From NCBI GenBank assembly GCA_963713505.1, contig CAVQMC010000024.1, positions 1 to 27,463 of the forward strand: a stretch of DNA of 27,463 nt, written 5' to 3'. Shown here piece by piece: positions 9,566 through 18,883 of this stretch (within the stretch, counting starts at the first letter, position 1; each line of letters opens with the position of its first letter). Source of the stretch: CAVQMC01 sp963713505 (lineage in GTDB: Bacteria > Bacteroidota > Ignavibacteria > Ignavibacteriales > Ignavibacteriaceae). Both the position numbers and the translations under genes were made by a program. The notes under the pieces are model-generated. The model was not told the DNA's origin. It did not search any database and saw only the letters and a list, made by a program, of their open reading frames with translations.

Positions 9566-10080
9566 ATGAAAAGACCTTCGGAAAATGATTATGCTCCATT
9601 TTATGCCGGATACATGAAACATATTGAGGGTGATGATATAATTAAAATTTTAAGCGATCAATTAATTGAAGATAGAAAACTTATTTGATTCTATTTCAGA
9701 AGAAAAAGCTTCTTATGCTTATGCCGAAGGGAAATGGACAATAAAAGAAGTGGTTGGTCATTTAATTGATGTTGAAAGAGTTATGGCTTACCGCGCACTT
9801 TGTATTGCACGCGGAGAAAAGCAATCGCTGCCCGGATTTGAACAGGATGATTATGTAGAAAATGGAAAATTTAATGAGAGGACTTTAGAGAATTTAATCG
9901 GAAGAATATAGATTAGTTAGAGAATCCAATTTAGTAATGTTTAAAAATTTTGATGAAGAAATGCTTGAAAGAAGAGGAACAGCTAATAATTATGAAGTAA
10001 CGGTGTTGTCTTTTTTATTTATAATTGCCGGGCATGAAATGCATCATATTAAAATATTAAAGGAAAGATATTTAAATTAA
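9566..10080 (+). CDS. DinB-family protein (two frameshifts)
   Basis: The restored length is about 170 residues, typical for the DinB/YfiT four-helix metal-binding fold. N-terminus MKRPSENDYAPFYAGYMKHI, then WTIKEVVGHLIDVERVMAYR with the first metal His, and the C-terminal HEMHHIKILKERY with the other two histidines of the expected triad. The frame breaks at AA 9664-9665 (drop one A for SDQLLKIENLFDSI) and at GG 9900-9901 (drop one G for LIEEYRLVRESNLVMF). Relatives act as thiol-dependent transferases; no substrate can be assigned. An AAAGGAAT ribosome site precedes the ATG. Its TAA overlaps the stop of the convergent Kdo transferase gene by four bases (TTAA). Confidence 0.85.
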
Positions 10081-11364
10081 GAAGCACTTAACTGCTTGTA
10101 AATTTCTTTTAGAATTTTTTGTGTAGCTCCAAGATTTTCATGTACATAATCAAAAGAAATTTTGCCTTTTGATTTTCTTAATTCTTCATTTATAAATAAA
10201 GTTCTTAGTTGTCTGTAAGCATCTCTTTTATTTTTGATTAAAACACCGCCGCCGCGTTTTAATAAGTTCATTTGCTTCCTGAGAATTTTCAATTTTAGGT
10301 CCAAATAAAACCGGGACACCATAAACCGCAGCCTCTAAAACATTGTGAATATTCTGCTTAAAACTTCCGCCCACAAAAGCTAAATCTGCATAAGTATAAA
10401 GAGTGAGTAAAATTCCTATTGAATCTACAATTATTACTCTTTCATTATTATAATAATTTAAATAAGAAAATCTAATTGTATCAAGTTCTTTGGAAAATTC
10501 ATGTTCAATTTTTTCCAGATGGATTAAGGTCGGTTCATGCGGAGCAATTATTAAAATAGTGTCTTTATCAAATTTACTTAATTTAGAAAAAGCAGGTAAA
10601 ATTACTTCTTCATCCTGTTCCCATGTACTTCCTGCAACAAGTATTTTTTTATTAAGGAAAATTTCTTCATTAATTAATTTTTTCTTTTTAGCGTCCTGGC
10701 TTTTTTCATTCACTCTGTCGAATCTTGTGTCTCCAACTGCAAAAACAGAATTTTCATCACAGCCAAATTCCATAAAACCTTCTTTATCATCGTTAGAAAC
10801 CGTTAAAATTTTTGTAATTGATTGAAATAATGTTTTATGAAAGTTTTTTATTACAGGAAGTTTCCGGGGAGAATTTTTTTTCATTGTTGCATCAACAATA
10901 AAAGAAGGGACTTTAAATTTTTTCATTGCCCAGATATGATTCGGCCAAATATCATATCTCATAAACACGCCAAGATTCGGCCGCACGATTTTCATAAATT
11001 TTTCTGCATTTAATATAGTATCGAAAGGAAGATACGAAACGAGATCTGCATGAGGATATTTTTTAGAATTTTCATAACCGGACGGAGAAAAAAATGTAAC
11101 CAGAATATTTATATTGCTGTTTTTTTTGATTTCCTGGATTATTGGTTTAGCTTGTTCGAATTCTCCTAAAGAAGACGAGTGAAACCAAATTAAGTTTTTA
11201 GATTTATTTAATTTAACGGCATCGATAATTAATTCTTCAAAAACTCTTTTTCTCCCGGAAATTCCTTTTCTTACTTTTTGATCGAACAAACTCCTGATTA
11301 TTAAATAAATATAGAATATCGGGATAATAATAAAATTGTAAATAATGGAATATACTTTTTTCAT
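10077..11364 (-). CDS. waaA: 3-deoxy-D-manno-octulosonic acid (Kdo) transferase, one frameshift
   Basis: Inner-membrane GT-B glycosyltransferase that adds Kdo from CMP-Kdo to lipid A precursors, the first core step of LPS. The restored length is about 428 residues. A membrane anchor lies at residues 5-25. LIWFHSSSLGEFEQAKPII holds the catalytic Glu of the SLGE motif, FMRYDIWPNHIW is the conserved R-Y-x-I-W-P-N loop, and AGSTWEQDEEV, IIAPHEPTL, FVGGSFKQNIHNVLEAA and VPVLFGP form the nucleotide-sugar half. The frame breaks at + strand TTTT 10257-10260: dropping one base gives ELIKRGGGVLIKN and the normal C-terminus. Its ATG overlaps the TGA of the upstream heptosyltransferase by one base. Confidence 0.92.
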
Positions 11365-12353
11365 CAGGAATTTAAAAAGGATAAAAGTTCGTTAAAAGTT
11401 TGTTTAGGTTTTATCTCCAGCATACACTTAAAATGTCCTTTGGGGCATCTGCTTCTTCCTATATGGGAACAAGGTCTGCAAGATAATAATTTGTTCTCTA
11501 AAATTAAATTTTTGTTTTTGTAAGGTGTGAAGCCAAATTCTCTAACAGTTGAACCAAAAATGGCAAGTACAGGCGTTTTGACAGCACAGGCAGTATGCAT
11601 AAGTCCGGAATCGTTACACACAATTGCTTTACAGTTTTTCATATCTAAGGCAGTTTGCAGAATTTTATCATCATTGCAAAGATTTATTGAATTTGAAAGT
11701 TGACTGGAAATTTCATTGCATATTTCCTGATCGGACTTTCCGCCGAACAGAACAATTTTATAACCTTTGTTTATTAAAAATTTTCCAAGCTCAATAAAAT
11801 ATTCCTGCGGCCACATTTTTGTGAAATGACGACTGCCGGGACAAAATCCTATATATTTTCCATTTGGAGATAAACTTGATTTTATTGAATCATCAATAAA
11901 TAAATCTAATCCGTTTTCATCTAAATTGATATTTACAGTTTCTGCATATCTATCCGGAATTTGCAGTGCATTTTTAAGTCTGTTTATTTTGAAGTTTACA
12001 AACAAAAATTTATCGAAAGACCTTTTATTAAATTTAGCTGAAGGTAATTTTAATCTATTTATTATCTCTGCAGATCTATAATTATTTTGAAGATCGACTA
12101 TAAAATCATAATTCAAGCTAGAAAGAATATTAATTAATTTTGTTTTTGTTGATTTATCTGAACTATATTCTAAAATTGAATTTATATAAGGATTTTGAGC
12201 CAGAATATCTTTGTATTGAGATCTTAATAAAAAATCAATCTGCAGATCAGGATTTTGTTTTTTTATTGATCTAACTAAAGGGGTGGAAAGTAAAATATCT
12301 CCTAAAGAGCTAAGTCTTATAATTAATATTTTCTTAAACTGTTTTAGATTCAA
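11364..12353 (-). CDS. Glycosyltransferase family 9 (ADP-heptose:LPS heptosyltransferase-like)
   Basis: 329 residues, complete. The N-terminus KKILIIRLSSLGDILLSTPL is the family 9 hallmark (I-R-L-S-x-L-G-D). The C-terminal half has GFCPGSRHFTKMWPQEYF, LFGGKSDQEIC and CNDSGLMHTACAVKTPVLAIFG, which form the ADP-heptose site. The cysteine-rich CRPCSHIGRSRCPKGHFKC near the end is common in this family outside Enterobacteria. It probably adds a heptose to the LPS inner core; the exact acceptor (WaaC, WaaF or WaaQ type) is not resolvable. It forms a two-gene LPS-core operon with the Kdo transferase through a TGATG overlap. Confidence 0.9.
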   Translation of the reverse strand: MNLKQFKKILIIRLSSLGDILLSTPLVRSIKKQNPDLQIDFLLRSQYKDILAQNPYINSILEYSSDKSTKTKLINILSSLNYDFIVDLQNNYRSAEIINRLKLPSAKFNKRSFDKFLFVNFKINRLKNALQIPDRYAETVNINLDENGLDLFIDDSIKSSLSPNGKYIGFCPGSRHFTKMWPQEYFIELGKFLINKGYKIVLFGGKSDQEICNEISSQLSNSINLCNDDKILQTALDMKNCKAIVCNDSGLMHTACAVKTPVLAIFGSTVREFGFTPYKNKNLILENKLLSCRPCSHIGRSRCPKGHFKCMLEIKPKQTFNELLSFLNS

Positions 12354-12509
12354 TTTTTATTTTTTATTTTTAAAGGTAAATTTAATTAAAAGTTACTGAG
12401 GGCTCAATTAAAAACCCAAAAATCTTTATTTAATCAAGAAAAGCTAATTTTTTCTTATTTGAAGTTTTGGGGAAACTAGGTTATTTTTAAGAAAAAAATA
12501 AGGTGAATA

Positions 12510-12770
12510 ATGACAACTTTAACTCCTCCTTCAACAAATAAATTTCCGGATGATTCGTTGGAATCTAAAGTTTATAATGTAGTTGAAAAATTTAATGATT
12601 ATATTCCGATAGTTAACGACCGAAACAGGCTGGGATTTAATTTATACAAATACATGAAAGGCGAGGGGGATAGTCCTGAAATTCTGGTTAAAACATCCAA
12701 ATTAAAAATTGAGGGAATTTCACCAGAAGAATTAGCTAAAAAAATAAAAGAAGAATTAGAAAAAATATAA
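12510..12770 (+). CDS. Uncharacterised 86-residue protein
   Basis: I do not recognise a family. The protein starts MTTLTPPSTNKFPDDSLESK, continues with NVVEKFNDYIPIVNDRNRLGFN and ends in a charged, probably helical tail (ISPEELAKKIKEELEKI). It has no signal peptide, membrane helix or cysteines, so it is probably cytosolic. An AAGGTG ribosome site lies five bases before the ATG. Codon use resembles its neighbours and the frame is clean, which supports a real gene. It is transcribed divergently from the LPS-core operon and convergently with fbp, so it is probably monocistronic with a promoter in 12354-12509, a 156-base AT-rich gap in which I see no clear motif. Confidence 0.6.
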   Translation: MTTLTPPSTNKFPDDSLESKVYNVVEKFNDYIPIVNDRNRLGFNLYKYMKGEGDSPEILVKTSKLKIEGISPEELAKKIKEELEKI

Positions 12771-12815
12771 TTAGATCTAATTCTTCCTTGGTAAAAATTA
12801 ATTAATATTAAACCG

Positions 12816-12837
12816 AATAATAAGATTATTTATTATT
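12816..12837. terminator. AT-only hairpin between convergent genes
   Basis: AATAATAA (12816-12823) and TTATTATT (12830-12837) form an 8-bp inverted repeat with a 6-base loop. It overlaps the final codons of fbp and follows the 86-residue gene by 46 bases. The position fits a shared terminator; the all-A/T stem makes this weak evidence. Confidence 0.3.
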
Positions 12838-13863
12838 TACTAAAGCTGTGTTCTCGACTTCTTCACTGGCCATAAATTCTTCTACCATTTTTACATCTTC
12901 TTCACTTCCAATAAAAATAGGAACTCTTTGATGTAATTTTTTAGGAACAATATCCAAAATTCTTTGTTTTCCGTCGGATGATCTTCCACCGGCAGCTTCA
13001 ATTAAAAATGACATCGGATTACATTCGTACATTAATCTTAATTTTCCGTTGGGATGTCTGGAATCTGCAGGATACATAAAAATACCGCCATATAATAAAT
13101 TTCTATGAATATCTGCAACCATCGATCCGATATATCTTGATGAATAAGGTCTATCGGTTACTTTATCTTCTTCCTGTAAATATTTAATGTATTTTTTAAG
13201 TCCGTTATGCCAGTATTTATAGTTCCCTTCATTTATACTGTAAATTTTTGATTTTTTAGGAATTTTTACGTTTTCATGAGAAAGTAAAAATTCACCGAAA
13301 GACGGATCAAGCGTAAAACCATGAACTCCATGACCGGCAGTATAGACTAATATTGTACTTGAACCATAAACCACATAACCGGCTGCAACTTGTTTGTAGC
13401 CCGGCTGAAGACAATCCTGCATTGTTCCTGGAGTTCCGTCCGGAGTAACTCTTCTGTAAATTGAAAAAATTGTTCCGATACTAATATTTGCATCAATATT
13501 TGATGAACCATCCAAAGGATCGAATAAAAGTACATACTTTCCAACTTTAAATCGTGTAGGAATAGGAATAACATCTTCTTCTTCTTCGGAAGCCATAACG
13601 GCTACATGTCCGCCATGATCGAGAGCTTTTACAAGAGTATCATGGGCAAAAATATCGAGTTTTTTTACACTTTCACCATGAACATTTTCTTCACCTGTAA
13701 ATCCGAGAATATCAACAAGTCCGGCTTTGTTTACTTCAAGTGAAATTACCTTTGCAGCTAAAGATAAATCATGCAATAATCTTGATAATTCACCTGTAGC
13801 TTCGGGGTGCATTCTTTCCCCTTCAATTATATGACGCGCGAGGGTCATAAATCTTACACTCAT
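12826..13863 (-). CDS. fbp: Fructose-1,6-bisphosphatase, class I
   Basis: 345 residues, complete. It hydrolyses fructose-1,6-bisphosphate to fructose-6-phosphate in gluconeogenesis and sugar-phosphate regeneration. The metal/catalytic motif FDPLDGSSNID lies at residues 114-124. The acidic ASEEEEDV (91-98) corresponds to the first metal-site glutamates. SSRYIGSMVADIHRNLLYGG (241-260) and RLMYECNPMSFLIEAAGG (276-293, metal-binding Glu280) are diagnostic of class I. A GGGAGAGAAA ribosome site precedes the ATG. It lies 39 bases after the ABC exporter genes and may be read from the same transcript. Confidence 0.96.
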   Translation of the reverse strand: MSVRFMTLARHIIEGERMHPEATGELSRLLHDLSLAAKVISLEVNKAGLVDILGFTGEENVHGESVKKLDIFAHDTLVKALDHGGHVAVMASEEEEDVIPIPTRFKVGKYVLLFDPLDGSSNIDANISIGTIFSIYRRVTPDGTPGTMQDCLQPGYKQVAAGYVVYGSSTILVYTAGHGVHGFTLDPSFGEFLLSHENVKIPKKSKIYSINEGNYKYWHNGLKKYIKYLQEEDKVTDRPYSSRYIGSMVADIHRNLLYGGIFMYPADSRHPNGKLRLMYECNPMSFLIEAAGGRSSDGKQRILDIVPKKLHQRVPIFIGSEEDVKMVEEFMASEEVENTALVNNK

Positions 13864-13902
13864 TTTTCTCTCCCGATTAGTGAGACTTTTTGTGGATTTT
13901 GG

Positions 13903-15696
13903 TTAAACGGCTTTAACAATTTCCTGATCTTTATATTGCAATTGATACAATTTATAATAAATTCCTCTTTTTGCAAGCAGTTCTTGGTGATTTCCTGTTT
14001 CTCTTATTTCGCCTTTATGAAGAACTATAATTTTATCTGCACTTTGTATTGTTGATAATCTATGTGCAATTACAATAGCAGTTCTGCCGACTAGAAGCTT
14101 TTCAATTGCTTTCTGAATCAACATCTCTGTTTCAGTATCAACGCTCGATGTAGCTTCATCTAAAATTAAAATTTGCGGATCGTAAGCCAAGGCTCTTGCA
14201 AATGAAATTAATTGCTTTTGGCCTACACTTAAGGTTGCTCCTCTTTCTTTTACAATTTCGTCATATTTTCCGGGTAAATCACTAATGAATTTATCCGCTC
14301 CTACAATTTTAGCAGATTCTATAACTTTATCAAGAGAAATCTCATCATTTGACATATTTATGTTGGATTTTATGGTTCCGGAGAATAAATAAACATCCTG
14401 CAAAACAATGGAAATAAATTTACGCAAATCCTTTTTATCCAATTCTCTTATGTCGGTTCCGTCAATTAATATCGAACCTTTTTGAATATCATAATATCTT
14501 GTTAGGATATTTATAATGCTTGTCTTCCCGGCTCCTGTATGACCTACAATTGCAACTGTTTCCCCCGGATTAATTTTAAATGAAATATTTTTCAAAACAT
14601 ATTCATCTTTATTATATGCAAACCTTACATCTTTAAATTCAATTTGACCTTTAATCTTTTCCAACGTTTTAGGATTATCTGGATTATTAACAAATGTTTT
14701 ATTATCAAGCAGTTTAAATATTCTTTCCGAAGAGGCCATTGCTGTCTGCATAATATTATATTTTTCGGAAAGATCTCTTATTGGTCTGAAAAACATTTCA
14801 GTATATTGTAAAAAAGCAAAAAGCACACCAACCGTAAGAGAACTTTGAACAACTTCGCCGCCGCCGTACCAGATTATTAGACCAATTGCTATGGAACTTA
14901 AAATTTCCACACCGGGATAAAAAATAGCATAGTAAAAAATTGATCTAATATTTGCCTGCCTGTAGTCATCATTTATTTTTGCAAATTGATTTAATTCATC
15001 TTTTTCTTTTCTAAAAATCTGAACAACATTCATTCCTGTAACATGTTCCTGCATGTAAGAATTTAATCTTGCCAAATGAAGTCTTACGTCGCGGTATGAT
15101 TCCCGTACTTTTTTTCTGAATAAAAATGTTCCGTAGATAAGAACCGGAAGAACGGATAAAGTAACTAACGATAATTTTACATCCATGAAAAACATGAAAG
15201 CTAAAATCCAGATAATAATAAAAACATCGCTGAATACCATTACAATTCCGGATGAAAAAAGCTGGTTTAAAGCTTCAACATCATTTGTAACTCTTGTTAC
15301 AATTCTTCCAATCGGAGTTTTATCAAAATATTTTAATGCTAATTTTTGAGTGTGTTTGAATAGCTGGGTTCGTAAATCGTAAATGGTTTTCTGACCCAAA
15401 TACTGAGTATAATATGTAAGAAAATATTGAATTGCAGCTTGTAGAAATAATGATCCTAATAAAAGTAAACTTATAATTAAAAGTCCGTGGTAATCAGAAT
15501 TTGCAATGTATTTGTCGATAGCAATTTTGGTTAAGTACGGTCTTAACGGACCAAGAGCAGCAACAATTATATTTAATAAAATTGCAAAAATTACATACTT
15601 CTTGTAGGGTTTAATGTAACTCAGTAAGCGTTTCATTAATTTTGAATCGTACGCTTTACCTAAAATCTCTTCTTCACTGCTATAATCGTTAGCCAT
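13903..15696 (-). CDS. ABC exporter half-transporter, catalytically competent subunit of a heterodimer
   Basis: 597 residues, complete. Six membrane helices occupy about residues 35-320, then a nucleotide-binding domain. Walker A is GHTGAGKTS, the Q-loop VLQDVYLFSGTI, and Walker B ILILDEATSSVD with the catalytic Glu; the H-loop is AHRLST. The ABC signature is LSVGQ rather than LSGGQ. The partner gene upstream has the reverse pattern (normal signature, Asp in place of the catalytic Glu). This is the arrangement of asymmetric heterodimeric exporters such as TM287/288. Substrate unknown; drugs or lipids are typical. The AAGGA ribosome site lies in the short gap after the partner gene. Confidence 0.93.
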   Translation of the reverse strand: MANDYSSEEEILGKAYDSKLMKRLLSYIKPYKKYVIFAILLNIIVAALGPLRPYLTKIAIDKYIANSDYHGLLIISLLLLGSLFLQAAIQYFLTYYTQYLGQKTIYDLRTQLFKHTQKLALKYFDKTPIGRIVTRVTNDVEALNQLFSSGIVMVFSDVFIIIWILAFMFFMDVKLSLVTLSVLPVLIYGTFLFRKKVRESYRDVRLHLARLNSYMQEHVTGMNVVQIFRKEKDELNQFAKINDDYRQANIRSIFYYAIFYPGVEILSSIAIGLIIWYGGGEVVQSSLTVGVLFAFLQYTEMFFRPIRDLSEKYNIMQTAMASSERIFKLLDNKTFVNNPDNPKTLEKIKGQIEFKDVRFAYNKDEYVLKNISFKINPGETVAIVGHTGAGKTSIINILTRYYDIQKGSILIDGTDIRELDKKDLRKFISIVLQDVYLFSGTIKSNINMSNDEISLDKVIESAKIVGADKFISDLPGKYDEIVKERGATLSVGQKQLISFARALAYDPQILILDEATSSVDTETEMLIQKAIEKLLVGRTAIVIAHRLSTIQSADKIIVLHKGEIRETGNHQELLAKRGIYYKLYQLQYKDQEIVKAV

Positions 15697-15707
15697 AAAT
15701 CCTTAAA

Positions 15708-17456
15708 TTATTTTAATTCTTCAAGTTCTTTTTCAAGTAACTGTTTATAATGCAAGTCTGCATAAATACCGCCTTTGCAACTAGTTCTTCATGGGTTCCT
15801 TCCTCGGCAATTTTTCCATCGGAAAGAACAATAATTTTATCTGCATCTTTTACAGTAGATATTCGATGGCTGATAATTATGCTTGTTCTTTCCTTCATAA
15901 AATTTCTAAGTTTTTTAAGAATCTCTTCTTCTGTATTTGTATCGACAGCAGAGAACGAATCATCTAATATTAAAATTTTCGGATCGATTGCTAAAGCGCG
16001 GGCTAAAGTTGCTCTTTGTTTTTGTCCCCCCGAAAAAGTTATTCCTCTTTCACCAACCATTGTATCATATCCCTTTGGAAAAGTATCAACATCAACATCG
16101 AAATGAGCAATTTTAGAAACTTCTAAAACTCTATCTTTATTCACACTTCGAAGTCCATACGAAATATTATTCATAATAGTATCGGAAAATAAAAATGCTT
16201 CCTGCTGAACCAACCCGACTTCCGTTCTCAAAACATCAAGCGGAATTTTCTTAACATTTTTTCCGTCTATTAAAACTTCACCGTCAGTGCAGTCATATAA
16301 CCTGGGAATTAAATTTACAAATGTGGTTTTACCGGCACCCGTATATCCCATTAAAGCAACGGTCGTGCCTTTTGTTATCTTAATATTTACTTTATCTAAA
16401 ACCTTCGGCAGATTTTCATTATATTGAAAAGTTACATTTTTAAATTCAATTTCACCTTTTAATTCTTTTATTGAATTGATCTGTAGTTTCACTATCTTCA
16501 ATTTCAAAAGATTCATTAAATATTTTATTTAATCTTTTCATACTTGCTTCGCCCTGCTGAATTAAATTTATAACCCAGCCTAATGCAATTACCGGCCAGA
16601 TTAACATTCCCAGGTAAGAAATAAATGCTATGATATCTCCAAGGTTTGTTGTTTTCTGGATTACTTGAATACCGCCGATCCATATGACTAAGATTGTGGA
16701 AATACCGGTTATCAAAAAAAGAATCGGCTGAAACATTGCCTGAATCTTTACCATATCCATATTTCGATCAAGAAAAACCTTGCTCATCCAGTTAAATTCT
16801 TTCATTTCATTTTCTTCACGTACATAAGATTTAACTACTCTTATTCCCGAAAAATTTTCTTGAGCTTTTGTAGATAAAGTCGAGAATTGTTCTTGAATCA
16901 GAGTAAACTTTTCATGGATTTTTTTGCTTACCTTATATACTAGAAAAGAAAGTATCGGCAGCGGAATTAATGAATAAATAGTCAATTTAACATCCAGCGA
17001 TATCATTAACGATATTACCATAATCAATCTTATGAGAGTATCGACAGAATACATAACAGCTGGACCAAGAAAAGAACGGACCGCATTTATATCGTTGGTT
17101 GCATGAGCCATTATATTCCCGGTGGAGTTGTTCTGGAAATATCTTAACGGCAAATTCTGTATATGTTTCCAAAAATCAAATCTTAGATCGTATTCAATTT
17201 CTCTGGACGAGACAATATATGTTTCTCTAATAAGGAATCTGAAAAATCCGGCAAAAACCGCTGAACCTACAATTAATATTCCATATTTTAGTAATTGATC
17301 CGGATCAACCTTAATTTGTAAAGAATTTATTGCATCCTTCATTAAAAGAGGAATATATACCGATCCTAAATTTGAAAGAAGAATAAAAAGAGTTCCCCAG
17401 ATAAACTTCTTTTTATATCTGACGAAATATTTTTTTAAAGTATAAAGGTTTTTCAT
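15708..17456 (-). CDS. ABC exporter half-transporter, degenerate-site subunit (two frameshifts)
   Basis: The restored length is about 582 residues. The six-helix exporter domain starts at MKNLYTLKKYFVRYKKKFIW, with LPLRYFQNNSTGNIMAHATND as coupling-helix region. The nucleotide-binding domain has Walker A GYTGAGKTT, Q-loop LVQQEAFLFSDT, a normal signature FSGGQKQR and Walker B ILILDDSFSAVD, where Asp replaces the catalytic Glu. Frame breaks: one extra base at about 16480-16490 (restores DSETTQINSIKELKGEIEF), and one missing base in the + strand TTT 15774-15776. Restoring the latter gives VAKGGIYADLHYKQLLEKEL and moves the stop to 15708-15710, 11 bases before the next gene. It pairs with the downstream subunit. 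Confidence 0.9.
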
Positions 17457-17574
17457 TTCGGATTAAATAATATAAAGCAAATAGACTTTAATCTAAAATT
17501 AAATTTAGTAAGAATTCAAGTTAATCTTTGGTTCAAAACAACTAAATCACAATAGAAGGATAGAGTTTGTATGA

Positions 17575-18854
17575 TTAGTCGATAATTTCAAAGCCGGTGT
17601 ACTTTTGAAGTACTTTAGGAACGATGACTTTTCCTTCCGGGGTTTGGTAATTTTCTAAAATAGAAACCATTAGCCTGCTCGTTGCAAGTCCGGAACCGTT
17701 TAATGTATGTAAAAATTCCGGTTTTTTGGTTTCTGCATTTCTAAATCTGATGTTTGCTCTTCTTGCCTGAAAATTTTCAAAGTTGCTGCATGAAGAAGCT
17801 TCCAAATATTTATTTTCCGCCGGTGACCATGTTTCAATATCGTAACATTTTGCTGCGGAAAAACTTAAATCTCCTGTGCACAGCAGCAATATTCTGTAAG
17901 GAATTTTTAGATGCTTTTAAAATATCTTCAGCATCAGTATACTATATTTTCTAATTCATCATAGGAAGTTTCCGGTTTAACGAATTTAACCATTTCAACT
18001 TTGTTAAACTGATGAACCCTTAAAAATCCTTTTGATTCTTTTCCGTAAGATCCGGCTTCTCTTCTAAAACATGCAGAGAATCCGACATATTTAATAGGCA
18101 AATCTTTTTCATCGATTATTTCATTTCTGTAAATATTTGTAACCGGAACTTCTGCAGTCGGAATAGGGAAGAGATCATCTTTTTCAATAAAATACATATC
18201 TTCTTCCATTTTTGGAAGCTGTCCGGTTCCTTTCATTGAATCACGGTTTACAAGAAACGGCGGAAAAACCTCACTGTAGCCGTGATTTTGAATGTGGAAA
18301 TCGAGCATAAAATTAATTAGTGCTCTTTCCAGAGTTGCTCCTTTGCCGGTATAAAGCGGAAATCCGGAACCGGAAATTTTTGCGCCTCTTTCAAAATCTA
18401 AAATTTTTAATTTTTTACCAAGTTCAATATGATCGAGAGGTTTAAATTCATTTTCAAAATTAAATCCTTCCGGCAGCCACTGCCTTACTTCAACATTTTC
18501 TTCGGAAGATTTTCCAACCGGAACAGAAGAATGCGGCATATTCGGAATGAACATTAAAATTGTATCCAGATCGTTTTCAACTAATTTTAATTTATCATCT
18601 AAAACTTTTATTTCATCGGAAACTTTTTTCATTTTTGCTATAACTTCAGATGCATCCTCGCCGGATTTTTTCATCTTTGCAATTTCCTGAGACACTTTAT
18701 TTTTCTCAGCTTTTAAATCTTCAGATTGAGTAATGAGTTCTCTTCTTTTTTTATCTAATCCCAGAAGTTCATCGACTCTGTTTTTTTCATTTTTATTTTC
18801 AATTCCTTTTTTTACAAGTTCAGGATTTTCTCTAATGAATTTTATATCAAGCAT
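17575..18854 (-). CDS. serS: Seryl-tRNA synthetase (two frameshifts)
   Basis: Class II aminoacyl-tRNA synthetase charging tRNA-Ser (and tRNA-Sec where present). The restored length is about 425 residues, exactly usual. The N-terminal coiled-coil arm that grips the tRNA long variable arm spans about residues 25-105. The catalytic core has TAEVPVTN, motif 2 (FRREAGSYG...GFLRVHQF) and motif 3 (LNGSGLATSRLMVSILENYQ), with the C-terminal PEGKVIVPKVLQKYTG. Breaks: one extra base at about 17937-17941 (restores NIVTDAEDILK) and one extra base in TTTTT 17904-17908 (restores KIPYRILLLCTGDLSF). Because the enzyme is essential, these are most easily explained as sequence errors. It lies 29 bases after leuS. 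Confidence 0.95.
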
Positions 18855-18883
18855 AAGTTTATTTTCGTTTTAGATGTTTAAAA

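Noticed and set aside
10490..10825. 111-residue ORF antisense to waaA
   Set aside because: It lies fully inside a well-supported Kdo transferase gene, has no family features and no ribosome site.
15750..16106. 118-residue ORF antisense to the ABC nucleotide-binding domain
   Set aside because: Complement of conserved Walker B/signature codons; no independent coding signal.
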